Assembly: GCA_038241115.1 (NCBI GenBank)
Contig: JBBRGA010000015.1
Span: forward strand, 1 to 38,225
Length of the DNA: 38,225 nucleotides
Origin: JANYJJ01 sp038241115
GTDB taxonomy: Bacteria; Pseudomonadota; Gammaproteobacteria; Burkholderiales; Burkholderiaceae_C
Direction: 5' to 3'
In this document: in pieces, positions 8,473 to 16,914 of the stretch
How positions within the stretch are numbered: the stretch's first letter is position 1
Layout of the letters: every line of letters starts with the position of its first letter
Notes under the pieces: model-generated
The model's database searches: none
Seen by the model: the letters and a program-made list of their open reading frames with translations, nothing else
What the model was told of the DNA's origin: nothing
Position numbers and translations under genes: made by a program

Positions 8473-9159
8473 TCACCCCTCGGCCCCGGCCGCAAATTTT
8501 GCCGATTCAGTCAACCGAATCAAGTCCCGCGCTTCGGCCTGCGTGCCGTACAGCCAGGTGTTCACATCGGCCGTCTCGATGGGTACCACGCTGCGTTTGT
8601 CCTGCGCATCGGCAGCCAATTTAGGGTCGGTCTTGTGCATGCGGTTCATCAGTGGATGGGCGTCGGCGTTGAGCGTGAGCATGGTGTAGCTCTCGAAAAT
8701 CTCGCCGGTGGTTTTGTCGATCCAGGTGTTCCACAAACCGGCCAAGCCCCAAGGCGTGCCGTCGATGCGTTTGAAGCGCCAGCGCACGTGTTTGCCGGTC
8801 TCCCAATTGGGCTCGAAAAACGCATCCGCCGGAATGATGCAGCGCTGCCCGCGCGACCACGGCAGTTTGTAGCTGGCCTTGCCCGCCATCTCTTCGGAGC
8901 GCGCGTTGCAGGTGGCGAATTTGAGCTTGGCTTCTTTGGCAAACCAGGGAATCAGGTTCCACTGGCCGCTCACCAACTCGGGCTTCGGTGGGTGCGAGTC
9001 GCTGCGCGCTTCAGTCGTCGCGGCGGCCCGAATGAACTTGCCTTGATAGCCCGGAAACACGTCCACAGGCCCTTCCACGCCGCGCCACGGATTGGCCCGG
9101 CCCACGTGCCAATGGCGCTCGATGGCGGCGGTTTCAGGGGAGATGTAGCGGGTGCACAT
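8473..9159 (-). CDS. SRAP-domain abasic-site processing protein (HMCES/YedK family)
   Basis: A 228-residue SRAP (SOS-response-associated peptidase) protein. Family members crosslink covalently to abasic sites in single-stranded DNA through the cysteine exposed after Met1 is removed. Cys2 is present (MCTRYIS), as are the conserved Asn in ATCNARSE, the Glu in DAFFEPNW and a His in NRMHKTDP. The predicted protein begins exactly at the Met-Cys, which fixes the start. Its end lies 16 bases from the convergent gspE-like stop. The long divergent gap upstream holds one copy of the stem-loop repeat described separately. Confidence 0.93.
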   Translation of the reverse strand: MCTRYISPETAAIERHWHVGRANPWRGVEGPVDVFPGYQGKFIRAAATTEARSDSHPPKPELVSGQWNLIPWFAKEAKLKFATCNARSEEMAGKASYKLPWSRGQRCIIPADAFFEPNWETGKHVRWRFKRIDGTPWGLAGLWNTWIDKTTGEIFESYTMLTLNADAHPLMNRMHKTDPKLAADAQDKRSVVPIETADVNTWLYGTQAEARDLIRLTESAKFAAGAEG

Positions 9160-9555
9160 GGGGCGATGTTGTCACGGGAATTTCGTGTGGTTTTGGGGCC
9201 TTAAGGCGAGGATGAAATATGAAACATGAAGCACTTTCAGCCGCTTCACATTCGACCTTGAGTTCGCCTTGACCGCGAGTTGGTCTCGTGTTGATCCGGA
9301 AAATGACCGGCACGTGCGGTGCACGCGGCAAAGCGCGCAGGGCCAACGCCCTCATGCTGTGGGTACACAGAAATCGGTCGTCAGCCCTGCGCGCTTTGCC
9401 GCTGGGGCGAGGTCTCGTACGTTGTGCCTGACTGCTCGGGTACGACGCTGTGTTCTGATCTTGCGTCTCAGGGGCGATTGGTGCTGTGGCCTGCTTCGTT
9501 GTGAGCCAGATCTGAGCCTTCTTTGCGCCCGCACTTTCAAAGGCACCATTTCCGC
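9160..9555. other. Divergent intergenic region between SRAP and MATE genes
   Basis: About 400 bases without a convincing gene. It contains a small palindrome (GCCTTAAGGC at 9198-9207) and the stem-loop repeat copy at 9310-9405. Open frames through it are explained by the high GC and the inverted symmetry of the repeat. I could not assign a promoter with confidence. Confidence 0.6.
9310..9405. repeat. Dispersed stem-loop element, copy 1
   Basis: A perfect 19-bp inverted repeat (arm GCGGCAAAGCGCGCAGGGC at 9325-9343, partner at 9384-9402) enclosing a 40-base loop. The loop contains a smaller hairpin, CTGTG-GGTA-CACAG. About 95 bases match a second copy near 37.2 kb. Between copies, arm base A9339 and partner T9388 become G and C, keeping the pair. 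No poly-T follows, so a simple intrinsic terminator is unlikely. It may be a REP-like mobile repeat or a structured RNA. Confidence 0.85.
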
Positions 9556-10986
9556 ATGCCCTCACACCCGCCAGTCCCGCCCGTCCTGCCGCCTCTCGCC
9601 GCAACCCCCCAAGAGCCCCCTGCCAAGTTCGTCACTGGCTCCACCCTGAAGCACGTTGTCACGATGACGTCGGCGGGTTCTGTGGGCTTGATCGCGCTGT
9701 TTGCGGTGGACGTTTTGAATTTGTTTTACATCTCGCTTTTGGGCAAGAAGGAATTGACGGCAGCGGTGGGTTACGCCAGCACTCTGCTTTTTTTCATGTT
9801 GTCGCTCGGCATCGGTTTGTCCATTGCGGTCGGCGCGCTGACGTCGCGGGCGCTGGGGCGGGGAGACCGTGAACAGGCCAAGCGTTTGGCGGGTGCGTCT
9901 TTGGTTTGGATGGTGGGCGGCACCAGCCTGGTGGCGGCGCTTTTATTTCCGTTCTTGCCCGAGGCGTTGCGGTTGTTGGGTGCTGCGGGTTTGACGGCTG
10001 AGTTGGCGTTGCGCTTGTCGCGCATCTTGTTGCCGTCGACACCGCTGCTCGCGGCGGGCATTTGCTTGGGGGCGCTGCTGCGGTCTTTGGGTGACGCACG
10101 ACGCGGCATGTACGTGACGCTGGGCGCCGGGCTGACCGCAGCGCTGCTCGACCCGCTGTTTATCTTTGTCTTTGGTTGGGGCTTGGACGGCGCGGCTTTG
10201 GCCACCGTGGCCGCTCGTTTTGCAATGCTGGGCGTGGGGCTGCACGGTGTGTGGCGCGTGCACAGGCTTTACACGCGGGCCAACATGGCCACCTTGCGCG
10301 CCACCTTCAAACCCTTTTTTGCGATTGGCTTGCCAGCCGTGCTGACGCAAATTGCCACGCCGGCGGGCAATGCGTTTGTGACGCAGGCGATGGCGTCGTT
10401 TGGTGACAGCGCAGTGGCCGGTTGGGCCGTGGTGGGTCGCATTTCGCCTGTGGCCTTTGCGGTGGTGTTTGCGCTGTCGGCGTCAGTCGGGCCCATCCTG
10501 GGGCAGAACTTGGGCGCGCTGCGTTTCGACCGCTTGCGCTCGACCATGCGCGACAGTTTGAAGTTGGTGTTGGTTTATGTGTTGGTGGTTTGGGCGCTGC
10601 TGGCGCTGGGAGGCCCTTTCATTGCCGATGCGTTTCATGCCGAAGGCGAAGGCCGCGATGTGATCGTGTTTTTCTGCACCTTTGTGGCGGGCAGTTTTGT
10701 GTTCAACGGTGCGCTGTTTGTGGCCAATGCGGCGTTCAACAACTTAGGCTTTGCGCTGTACTCCACGGTGCTCAATTGGGGCCGCGCCACGCTGGGTGTG
10801 CTGCCCTTTATCTGGTGGGGCGCGGCTCACTACGGCGCTCGCGGTGTGTTGGCTGGGTCAGGCTTGGGCGTGATCATGTTTGGCGTGGTGGGCGTGTGGC
10901 TTTGCTTCAGCGTGCTGCGTCGAATTGAGACAAAACAGAGTGCAGCAGCCATACAGCCTGCCACCTTGGTGAGTCAGGTTCCTTAA
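9556..10986 (+). CDS. MATE-family multidrug efflux transporter
   Basis: About 476 residues with roughly twelve hydrophobic segments in two homologous halves, the layout of MATE (multidrug and toxic compound extrusion) Na+/H+ antiporters in the inner membrane. The first half begins near TLKHVVTMTSAGSVGLIALFA, with DVLNLFYISLLGKKELTAAVGY matching the conserved loop between helices 1 and 2. The second half begins near FFAIGLPAVLTQIATPAGN, followed by AVAGWAVVGRISPVAFAV. ATG 9556 is used; an in-frame TTG 33 bases upstream would add a poor leader. Its TAA overlaps the convergent helicase stop in the palindrome TTAA. Substrate unknown. Confidence 0.93.
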   Translation: MPSHPPVPPVLPPLAATPQEPPAKFVTGSTLKHVVTMTSAGSVGLIALFAVDVLNLFYISLLGKKELTAAVGYASTLLFFMLSLGIGLSIAVGALTSRALGRGDREQAKRLAGASLVWMVGGTSLVAALLFPFLPEALRLLGAAGLTAELALRLSRILLPSTPLLAAGICLGALLRSLGDARRGMYVTLGAGLTAALLDPLFIFVFGWGLDGAALATVAARFAMLGVGLHGVWRVHRLYTRANMATLRATFKPFFAIGLPAVLTQIATPAGNAFVTQAMASFGDSAVAGWAVVGRISPVAFAVVFALSASVGPILGQNLGALRFDRLRSTMRDSLKLVLVYVLVVWALLALGGPFIADAFHAEGEGRDVIVFFCTFVAGSFVFNGALFVANAAFNNLGFALYSTVLNWGRATLGVLPFIWWGAAHYGARGVLAGSGLGVIMFGVVGVWLCFSVLRRIETKQSAAAIQPATLVSQVP

Positions 10987-13430
10987 GCGTCAGCCACGCT
11001 CTGCGCATCGCGCACCATGCGCTGCAATCGGTCCGCCAATTTCTCGGTGCTCAATTTTTCGCGCAGGCGCTCAACCATCAGCGGCAGGCAAAAAGGGCTG
11101 GGCGCTTTCAGCTCGACGAAGTCGATGCGGTGGGCGCCGATTTTGTTCAGCGTTGAGGTCAGGCGCGCGATGTCCAGCTCCTGGCTCAACACCTCGGTTT
11201 GCGCCTGGGTCAGCAGCAGGTTGTTGGCGTCATACTTTTTGAACACCTCGTAGAACAGCCCGCTCGACGCTTGCAGTTGGCGCGCGCTTTTAGGTTGTCC
11301 GGGAAAGCCGGCGGAGATCAGGCCGGAGACGCGTGCGATCTCGCGAAAACGGCGCTGTGCGAGCTCACTGCTGTTCAGGCTTTGCAGCACATCGGGCAGC
11401 AAATTTTTGACCTCGAACAGCGCGCCGCCGAGCAGCGGTGCCAAGTCAAAGGCGTCAGCGCTCAGCATCTCGAAGCCGTAGTCGTTGACGCTCAGGCTGA
11501 AGGTGTTGGGCGCGTCGCGCGCCAAGCGCCAGGCCAGCAAGCTGGACAAGCCCATGTGCACGCTGCGCCCTGCAAATGGATAGACAAAAACGTGGTGGCC
11601 TTCGCGCGAGGTGAAGCGCTCTATCAAAAGCGTCGAGGGTGTGGGCAGCTTTGACAGCTGCATCTGGGTTTGCAACATCGGCCGCGCGGCTTGCATTTCT
11701 GGGGCCGAAAAATCACCGGCGCTGGCTTGCGCCAGCATCAGCACCACGCTGTCGGCCAGCTCGCTGGACAAGGGCATCTTGCCGCCCGCCCAGTTGCTGA
11801 CGACCCCGCGTTTTTTGGTGGCTTTCTTGACGTAAGCGGTCATGTCTTGTGTGCGCAGGTACTCCAACACGCGCCCGGCGAACACAAAGCAGTCGCCCTT
11901 GCGAAGCCGCGCGACAAAGCCTTCCTCGATGCTGCCCAGGCTGCCGCCGGTTTGGTATTTCACTTGCATCGACGAATCGCTGACGATGGTGCCGATCCCC
12001 ATGCGGTGGCGTCGTGCCATGGCGGCGTCGGGCACGCGGTAGACGCCGTCGATGTTTTGCACGCGGCGGTATTCGGGGTAGGCCGTCAAGCTGCTGCCGC
12101 CTTTTTCGACGAAATCCAGCGCCCATTGAAATTCAGCCTCGGTGAGCGCGCGGTAAGCGTGGGCGCTGCGCACTTCGTCGAAGAGTTCAGCCACAGTGAA
12201 GCCGCCGCCCAAGGCCACGGTCACCAGGTGCTGCACCAACACGTCCAGCGGCTTGTCGGGTGTGTCGCGTTTTTCGATGCGGCCCGCCATGGCGGCATCG
12301 CGTGCGGCGGCGGCCTCGACCAGTTCGAGCGTGTTGGTGGGCACCAGGGTGATTCGGCTGGGCCGGCCGGGCGCGTGGCCGCTGCGGCCAGCGCGCTGCA
12401 ACAGCCGCGCCACACCCTTGGCCGAGCCGATTTGCAGCACCCGTTCGACCGGCAAAAAGTCCACGCCCAAGTCGAGTGACGAGGTCGCCACCACCGCTTT
12501 CAACTGACCTTGCTTCAAGCCGTTTTCGACCCACTCGCGCACGCTCTTGTCGAGCGAGCCGTGGTGCAGCGCCACCACGCCGGCCCAATCGGGCCGCGCT
12601 TCCAAAATGAGTTGATACCAAATCTCAGCTTGCGAGCGGGTGTTGGTGAACACCAAACTCGTGGCTGCAGTTTCGATTTGCGCCACCACCGGTTGCAGCA
12701 TCTGTGCGCCCAAATGCCCGCCCCATGAAAAGCGGCCGGGCTCCAGCGGCAGCAGGGTGTCAATGCGCAGTGTTTTGTCAACGCGGCCTTGCACCATCAC
12801 GCCGTTGTTGTCAGTGCCCAGCAGCACCTGCATGGCGTCGGGCAAATTGCCCAAGGTGGCACTCAAGCCCCACACCACCAGCTTGGGGTTCCAGCGCCGC
12901 AGCCGCGCCAGCGCCAGCTGAACCTGCACACCGCGTTTGCTGCCCATCAGTTCATGCCATTCGTCGACGATGACGGTGTGCACTCCCGTGAGCTCGGCTT
13001 GCGCGTTGGCACGCGACAACATCACGCTGAGCGATTCGGGCGTGGTGACCAAGGCAGTAGGCAAACGCTTGTCTTGTCGCGCGCGCTCGGCGGCGGGCGT
13101 GTCGCCGGTGCGTTGGCCCACTGTCCAGTGCGGCGCCACATCAACCAGTGGGGCTTGCAGTGCGCGTGCCGTGTCGGCCGCCAAGGCGCGCATGGGCGTC
13201 AACCAGATCACTCCCAGCGGCTGACTGCCTTTGCTGATCTGCGGCTGCTTCAGTCCGCGCAACAACGCTGCAAACCACACCGCATAGGTTTTGCCCGAGC
13301 CGGTGGTGGCGTGCAGCAAACCGCTTTGGCCCGTCAGCATGGCCGACCAAACCTCGCGTTGAAACGCAAAGCTGGTCCAGCCCTTCGAGGCAAACCAGGC
13401 GTCTGCGACGAGGTGCTTTTTCAGGCCCAC
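10983..13430 (-). CDS. Lhr-family (ligase-associated type) DEXH-box DNA helicase
   Basis: About 815 residues. The sequence matches the ligase-associated branch of Lhr superfamily 2 helicases, implicated in DNA damage response. Visible motifs: FAFQREVW (Q-like motif), HATTGSGKT (Walker A, near residue 35), TPMRALAADTA, TTPESLSVML, VDEWHEL (DExH), SATLGN, VFTNTRSQAE and the later GRAGRSGHAPG (motif VI). The Lhr C-terminal region is present. The start is taken as the GTG overlapping the DUF429 stop by ten bases; upstream in-frame sequence does not look like helicase. The usual ATP-dependent ligase, exonuclease and phosphoesterase partners are not adjacent; it follows a DUF429 gene instead. Confidence 0.9.
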   Translation of the reverse strand: MGLKKHLVADAWFASKGWTSFAFQREVWSAMLTGQSGLLHATTGSGKTYAVWFAALLRGLKQPQISKGSQPLGVIWLTPMRALAADTARALQAPLVDVAPHWTVGQRTGDTPAAERARQDKRLPTALVTTPESLSVMLSRANAQAELTGVHTVIVDEWHELMGSKRGVQVQLALARLRRWNPKLVVWGLSATLGNLPDAMQVLLGTDNNGVMVQGRVDKTLRIDTLLPLEPGRFSWGGHLGAQMLQPVVAQIETAATSLVFTNTRSQAEIWYQLILEARPDWAGVVALHHGSLDKSVREWVENGLKQGQLKAVVATSSLDLGVDFLPVERVLQIGSAKGVARLLQRAGRSGHAPGRPSRITLVPTNTLELVEAAAARDAAMAGRIEKRDTPDKPLDVLVQHLVTVALGGGFTVAELFDEVRSAHAYRALTEAEFQWALDFVEKGGSSLTAYPEYRRVQNIDGVYRVPDAAMARRHRMGIGTIVSDSSMQVKYQTGGSLGSIEEGFVARLRKGDCFVFAGRVLEYLRTQDMTAYVKKATKKRGVVSNWAGGKMPLSSELADSVVLMLAQASAGDFSAPEMQAARPMLQTQMQLSKLPTPSTLLIERFTSREGHHVFVYPFAGRSVHMGLSSLLAWRLARDAPNTFSLSVNDYGFEMLSADAFDLAPLLGGALFEVKNLLPDVLQSLNSSELAQRRFREIARVSGLISAGFPGQPKSARQLQASSGLFYEVFKKYDANNLLLTQAQTEVLSQELDIARLTSTLNKIGAHRIDFVELKAPSPFCLPLMVERLREKLSTEKLADRLQRMVRDAQSVADA

Positions 13431-14281
13431 GGCGCAGTCGCGATCCAGCCTTCCAAGCTGTCCATCTGCGGCGGCAGTCCGTAGTTTTTTTGTCCGTTGG
13501 CCCACGCCGCTTGCAGCATGCACAGCACGGCGTCCAGGCGGTCTCCCGAAGCATCGGCCACCAGGTCGTCGCGTTGCGCGTGGCTCAGGCGCAAGCGCAG
13601 GGCCAAACGGGTGCGGCCTTGTTCAAGGCCGTCGAGCAAATCTTTGCGCGCGATCAAGCGTTCTGGTGTTTGCTTGGCTTTGTCATCGCTCTTGTACGAG
13701 CGGTTGCCTAGCAGTTCGCGCGCCAACAAACCGGGATAGCCCTCTACCGCCACGCGGTGTGGGTCGCCCGGGTGCAGGCCGGGCATGTGCACGCCTGATG
13801 CGATGAGCAAAGGCACGCCTGCGTGCAGCATGTAGGCCACCGGCGGGTTCACCCATTTCATGGACGGCGACGAGCCCGCTGGCCCGTCACAGGCGCGGTG
13901 CGCGAACTTGCCGCCCACCGGCCGCACATCGCAAAACGCCGCAAACGTCGCGCGTATTTCCTCACGCGATATGGATGCGTAGTGCGCCATCAAGGGCAGC
14001 CACTGTTGCGGCCATTCCAGCGTTTGCACCAGTTCGCGGGGCAGGCCGAAGGGCAGGTCAAATGCGCCTGTCCACGGTCCAGGGGTTTGCAGCCAAGCGG
14101 CAAACGAATCGAAAGTGGTGTGCGCTTCGAGCCGCATCAAGCGCAGCACACCGCGCTCGATTTGGCCGGTGGCCACGGTGATGGGTTTGCGTTTGGTGGG
14201 GCGGCTGGTGAAGTCGACTCCGGCGATTTGCGGCGCATGAAACGGCGAGGATGATGCGTTGAAAGTGGCCTTAGAGTTCAT
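13421..14281 (-). CDS. DUF429 domain-containing protein
   Basis: About 286 residues resembling DUF429 proteins, a family with a predicted RNase H-like fold and no established function. The N-terminal GVDFTSRPTKRKPITVATG places an Asp in the first strand as expected for that fold. A second signature is VEGYPGLLARELLG with NRSYKSDD. The C-terminal part has DLVADASGDRLDAVLCMLQAAWA, in which the Asp residues fit the family's second acidic motif. The ATG chosen precedes the first strand; longer starts would run into the divergent S10 gene. The stop overlaps the helicase GTG, suggesting coupled translation and perhaps a nucleic-acid role. Confidence 0.8.
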   Translation of the reverse strand: MNSKATFNASSSPFHAPQIAGVDFTSRPTKRKPITVATGQIERGVLRLMRLEAHTTFDSFAAWLQTPGPWTGAFDLPFGLPRELVQTLEWPQQWLPLMAHYASISREEIRATFAAFCDVRPVGGKFAHRACDGPAGSSPSMKWVNPPVAYMLHAGVPLLIASGVHMPGLHPGDPHRVAVEGYPGLLARELLGNRSYKSDDKAKQTPERLIARKDLLDGLEQGRTRLALRLRLSHAQRDDLVADASGDRLDAVLCMLQAAWANGQKNYGLPPQMDSLEGWIATAPWA

Positions 14282-14309
14282 GCCTTGAACTTTACCGACA
14301 AGGCAAACC

Positions 14310-15833
14310 GTGGCTGACGCACCAGACAAGAGTCCTTCCGTTTCAACTTCGGCGGTTGCCGCCAAAGCCGAACTGCAAGACCACCTCATCATCACCGAGC
14401 ACCGCTTGGTGGTGGGCAAAAAAACGCTCGACTACACCGCCACCGTGGGCACGGTCGTGTTGCGTGATTATTTGAATCCAGGCGCCAAAGGCGAGAGTGG
14501 CAAAGACGGTACGCGCGAAGCCGACAGGGGCCGCGCCAGCTTCTTCTTTATTGCCTACACCTTGAAGGGCGTGAAAAAAGCCGCAATGCCCGAAAGTCGC
14601 CCCATCACCTTCAGCTTCAACGGCGGTCCCGGGTCCAGCAGCGTGTGGCTGCACCTGGGCATCCTCGGGCCGCAGCGTGTGGTGACCGATGAGATGGGCA
14701 TGCCGTCGCCGCCGCCTTATGCGCTGACCGACAACGAACACACCTTGCTCACCGACAGCGATCTGGTTTTCATCGACCCGGTGGGCACCGGTCATTCGCG
14801 CATGGCCGAAGGCGAAAAGCTGGCCGAGTTTCACGAATACCAACGCGACCTCGACTCGGTGGGCGAGTTCATTCGTCAGCACATCACGCGCTGCGGACGT
14901 TGGGGCAGCCCCAAGTACTTGATCGGCGAAAGCTACGGCACCACGCGCGCTGCGGGCCTGAGCCTGCACCTGCAAGACAAACACGACATTTTCCTGAACG
15001 GCGTGATGTTGGTGTCGCTGGCCATCGACATGCAAACTCTTCATTTCGACCACTGCAACGACTTGCCGTACCCGCTGTTCTTGCCCACCTTCGCAGCCAC
15101 TGCCTGGTATCACAAAGCCCTGGTGCCCGAGCTGCAAAAAAAGCCGTTGACTGAGGTGATTGCCGCGGCAGAACTATTTGCCAACACCGACTACACCGCC
15201 GCGCTGATGCAGGGCTCGCGCCTGAGCAGCGCGGACCGCGAACACGTGGCTGGCCAAGTGGCGCGCTTCAGCGGTCTGAGCACCGACTACGTGTTGAAGT
15301 CAGACCTGCGCCCCACCGATGCTCGCTACTTCAAGCAGTTGCTGCGCGAGCGTGGTCAAACCGTGGGCCGCCTGGACACGCGCTTTTTAGGACTGGACCG
15401 TGACGATGCAGGCGAGAGCGCCGAGAGCGACCCGATGCTGTCGACCCTGGCCGGTGCCTATGCGGTGGGCATCAACCGCTTGCTCAAAGACAAACTCAAT
15501 TTCACCAGCGACGCGCCCTATGTGGTGCACGCGCCCATCTGGGACAAATGGAAGTGGAAAGACTTCGAGAACAAATATGTGAACGTCGGCAACAGCCTGC
15601 GCAGTGCCATGCATGCCAACCCCCACATGCGCGTCTACGTGGCCAGCGGCTACTTCGACCTGGGCACCCCGCACGCCGCCGGGGACTACACCTTGAGCCA
15701 CTTGGGGCTGCGAGCCAGCTTGCAGAAAAACGTGACCGTCAGTTACTTCGAAGCTGGCCACATGATGTACATCCACGCTCCGTCGCTGGTGCGCATGGCC
15801 AAGGAGTTGCGAGAGTTTGTGCGGGGAGGGTGA
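14310..15833 (+). CDS. Peptidase S10 (serine carboxypeptidase-like) protein
   Basis: A 507-residue alpha/beta-hydrolase of the S10 family, which removes C-terminal residues from peptides. The oxyanion region FNGGPGSSSVWLHLG is near residue 100, the nucleophile Ser is in GESYGTTRAAG near 210, the Asp is in ASGYFDLGTPHAAGDY near 450 and the His is in FEAGHMMY near 482. No signal peptide is evident: the N-terminus is MADAPDKSPSVST. The start is a GTG only 28 bases from the divergent DUF429 start, so a promoter must overlap coding sequence. The stop codon lies inside a GGTGAT repeat. Confidence 0.9.
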   Translation: MADAPDKSPSVSTSAVAAKAELQDHLIITEHRLVVGKKTLDYTATVGTVVLRDYLNPGAKGESGKDGTREADRGRASFFFIAYTLKGVKKAAMPESRPITFSFNGGPGSSSVWLHLGILGPQRVVTDEMGMPSPPPYALTDNEHTLLTDSDLVFIDPVGTGHSRMAEGEKLAEFHEYQRDLDSVGEFIRQHITRCGRWGSPKYLIGESYGTTRAAGLSLHLQDKHDIFLNGVMLVSLAIDMQTLHFDHCNDLPYPLFLPTFAATAWYHKALVPELQKKPLTEVIAAAELFANTDYTAALMQGSRLSSADREHVAGQVARFSGLSTDYVLKSDLRPTDARYFKQLLRERGQTVGRLDTRFLGLDRDDAGESAESDPMLSTLAGAYAVGINRLLKDKLNFTSDAPYVVHAPIWDKWKWKDFENKYVNVGNSLRSAMHANPHMRVYVASGYFDLGTPHAAGDYTLSHLGLRASLQKNVTVSYFEAGHMMYIHAPSLVRMAKELREFVRGG

Positions 15834-15852
15834 TGGTGATGGTGATGGTGAT
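15829..15852. repeat. GGTGAT hexamer repeat spanning the S10 stop codon
   Basis: Four perfect GGTGAT units. The TGA stop of the S10 gene is in the first unit, and each further unit repeats an in-frame TGA. Confidence 0.9.
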
Positions 15853-15895
15853 GGTCTTTTCGATGCGCACCTGCACCGAGCTTGTTCTCCGCCCG

Positions 15896-16804
15896 TCACC
15901 CTGCAGCCAGCGACACCACTCCCGCAGCGATGCAGGCCGCCCCGGCCAAGCGCCAGCCCCGATCGCCTTCACCGAGCAGCTTGCCGCCGATCAAGGTGGC
16001 GAACAACATCGACACCTCTCGCGCAGGCGCTACATGGCTGAGCGGGGCGATTTGTACCGCGTAAAGCACCAGCACGTAACCCAGAGGGCTGATGACTGCC
16101 ACCACCAGGGCGTAGCGCCATTGCGCGCGCAGGGCGTGTTTGAAACCGTCGGGATCACGCAGCGCGGCAGGCAATAAAAACGGCACGCGAAAAGCGTTGC
16201 CGAAATAGTCGATGACGATGGGTGAGATCAACATCACCTTGACGGCGTAGCCATCGACCAAGGTGTACAGCGCAATCAAAGCGCCGGTCATGGCGCCGTA
16301 GCGCAGGCCCGTGTGAAGGCGCGCGCGCAGTGCAGCGTCGTGCGCTTGATTCCGCAGTGCTGCGTCGTGCGCTCGCTTCCACAGCGCGGGGCCTCCGGCA
16401 ATCAAGAACACGCCGAAGGTGACACCGAGCACACCGGCCGCGCCGAGAGCGCCCATGTGCTCGCCCAAGATCAGCACAGCGCCCATTGAACTCAGCAAAG
16501 GCCCGCTGCCACGCGCAACTGGGTAAACCACCGTCAGGTCAGACAGTCGGTAGCCGCGCAACAAGGTGTTGAAGTAGACCAGGTGAATCAATCCACTGGC
16601 CAAAATGACGGCGAACTGTGATGCGGACCAAGATGCCGAATCGCGCCAACCCACCCACAAGCCTGCAGGTGCCCAGACCACCAAAATCATCAGCGAGGTC
16701 ATGAGCGCGAAGCGGCTGTCGCCGCCTGCTTTCTTGGCCGCGATATTCCACAGCGCGTGCAGCAGCGCGGCGCAAAGTACCAGTGCCAGAGCCTCAGAGG
16801 ACAT
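15896..16804 (-). CDS. EamA/DMT-superfamily transporter
   Basis: A 302-residue membrane protein with about ten hydrophobic helices in two EamA repeats. It starts at MSSEALALVLCAALLHALWNIAAKK, a typical first helix with the family's HALWN motif. The repeat boundary shows VYPVARGSGPLLSSMGAVLILGE, which is characteristic (YPxARG...). The central loop holds an arginine/alanine-rich near-duplication (HDAALRNQAHDAALRARLH). Substrate is unknown; the family exports small metabolites. It is convergent with the S10 gene. Confidence 0.9.
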   Translation of the reverse strand: MSSEALALVLCAALLHALWNIAAKKAGGDSRFALMTSLMILVVWAPAGLWVGWRDSASWSASQFAVILASGLIHLVYFNTLLRGYRLSDLTVVYPVARGSGPLLSSMGAVLILGEHMGALGAAGVLGVTFGVFLIAGGPALWKRAHDAALRNQAHDAALRARLHTGLRYGAMTGALIALYTLVDGYAVKVMLISPIVIDYFGNAFRVPFLLPAALRDPDGFKHALRAQWRYALVVAVISPLGYVLVLYAVQIAPLSHVAPAREVSMLFATLIGGKLLGEGDRGWRLAGAACIAAGVVSLAAG

Positions 16805-16914
16805 TTAGCGGGGCGTCGTACTCGTCGTGAGTGTCGTGAGCGCAGGCGGCGTGTTCAAGCGCATGCGCAACCGCAGTGCGCGCCACCATTTGCGCACCTA
16901 CATGCCGCAAGGAC

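Noticed and set aside
6681..8495. Long antisense open frame opposite the GspE-like gene
   Set aside because: It mirrors codon bias in a GC-rich gene and is His/Gln/Arg-rich with no domain; the sense strand encodes a complete ATPase.
9325..9402. Stem-loop copy 1 as a simple intrinsic terminator
   Set aside because: The loop is 40 bases, no T-tract follows, and it lies between divergent genes, where no terminator is needed.
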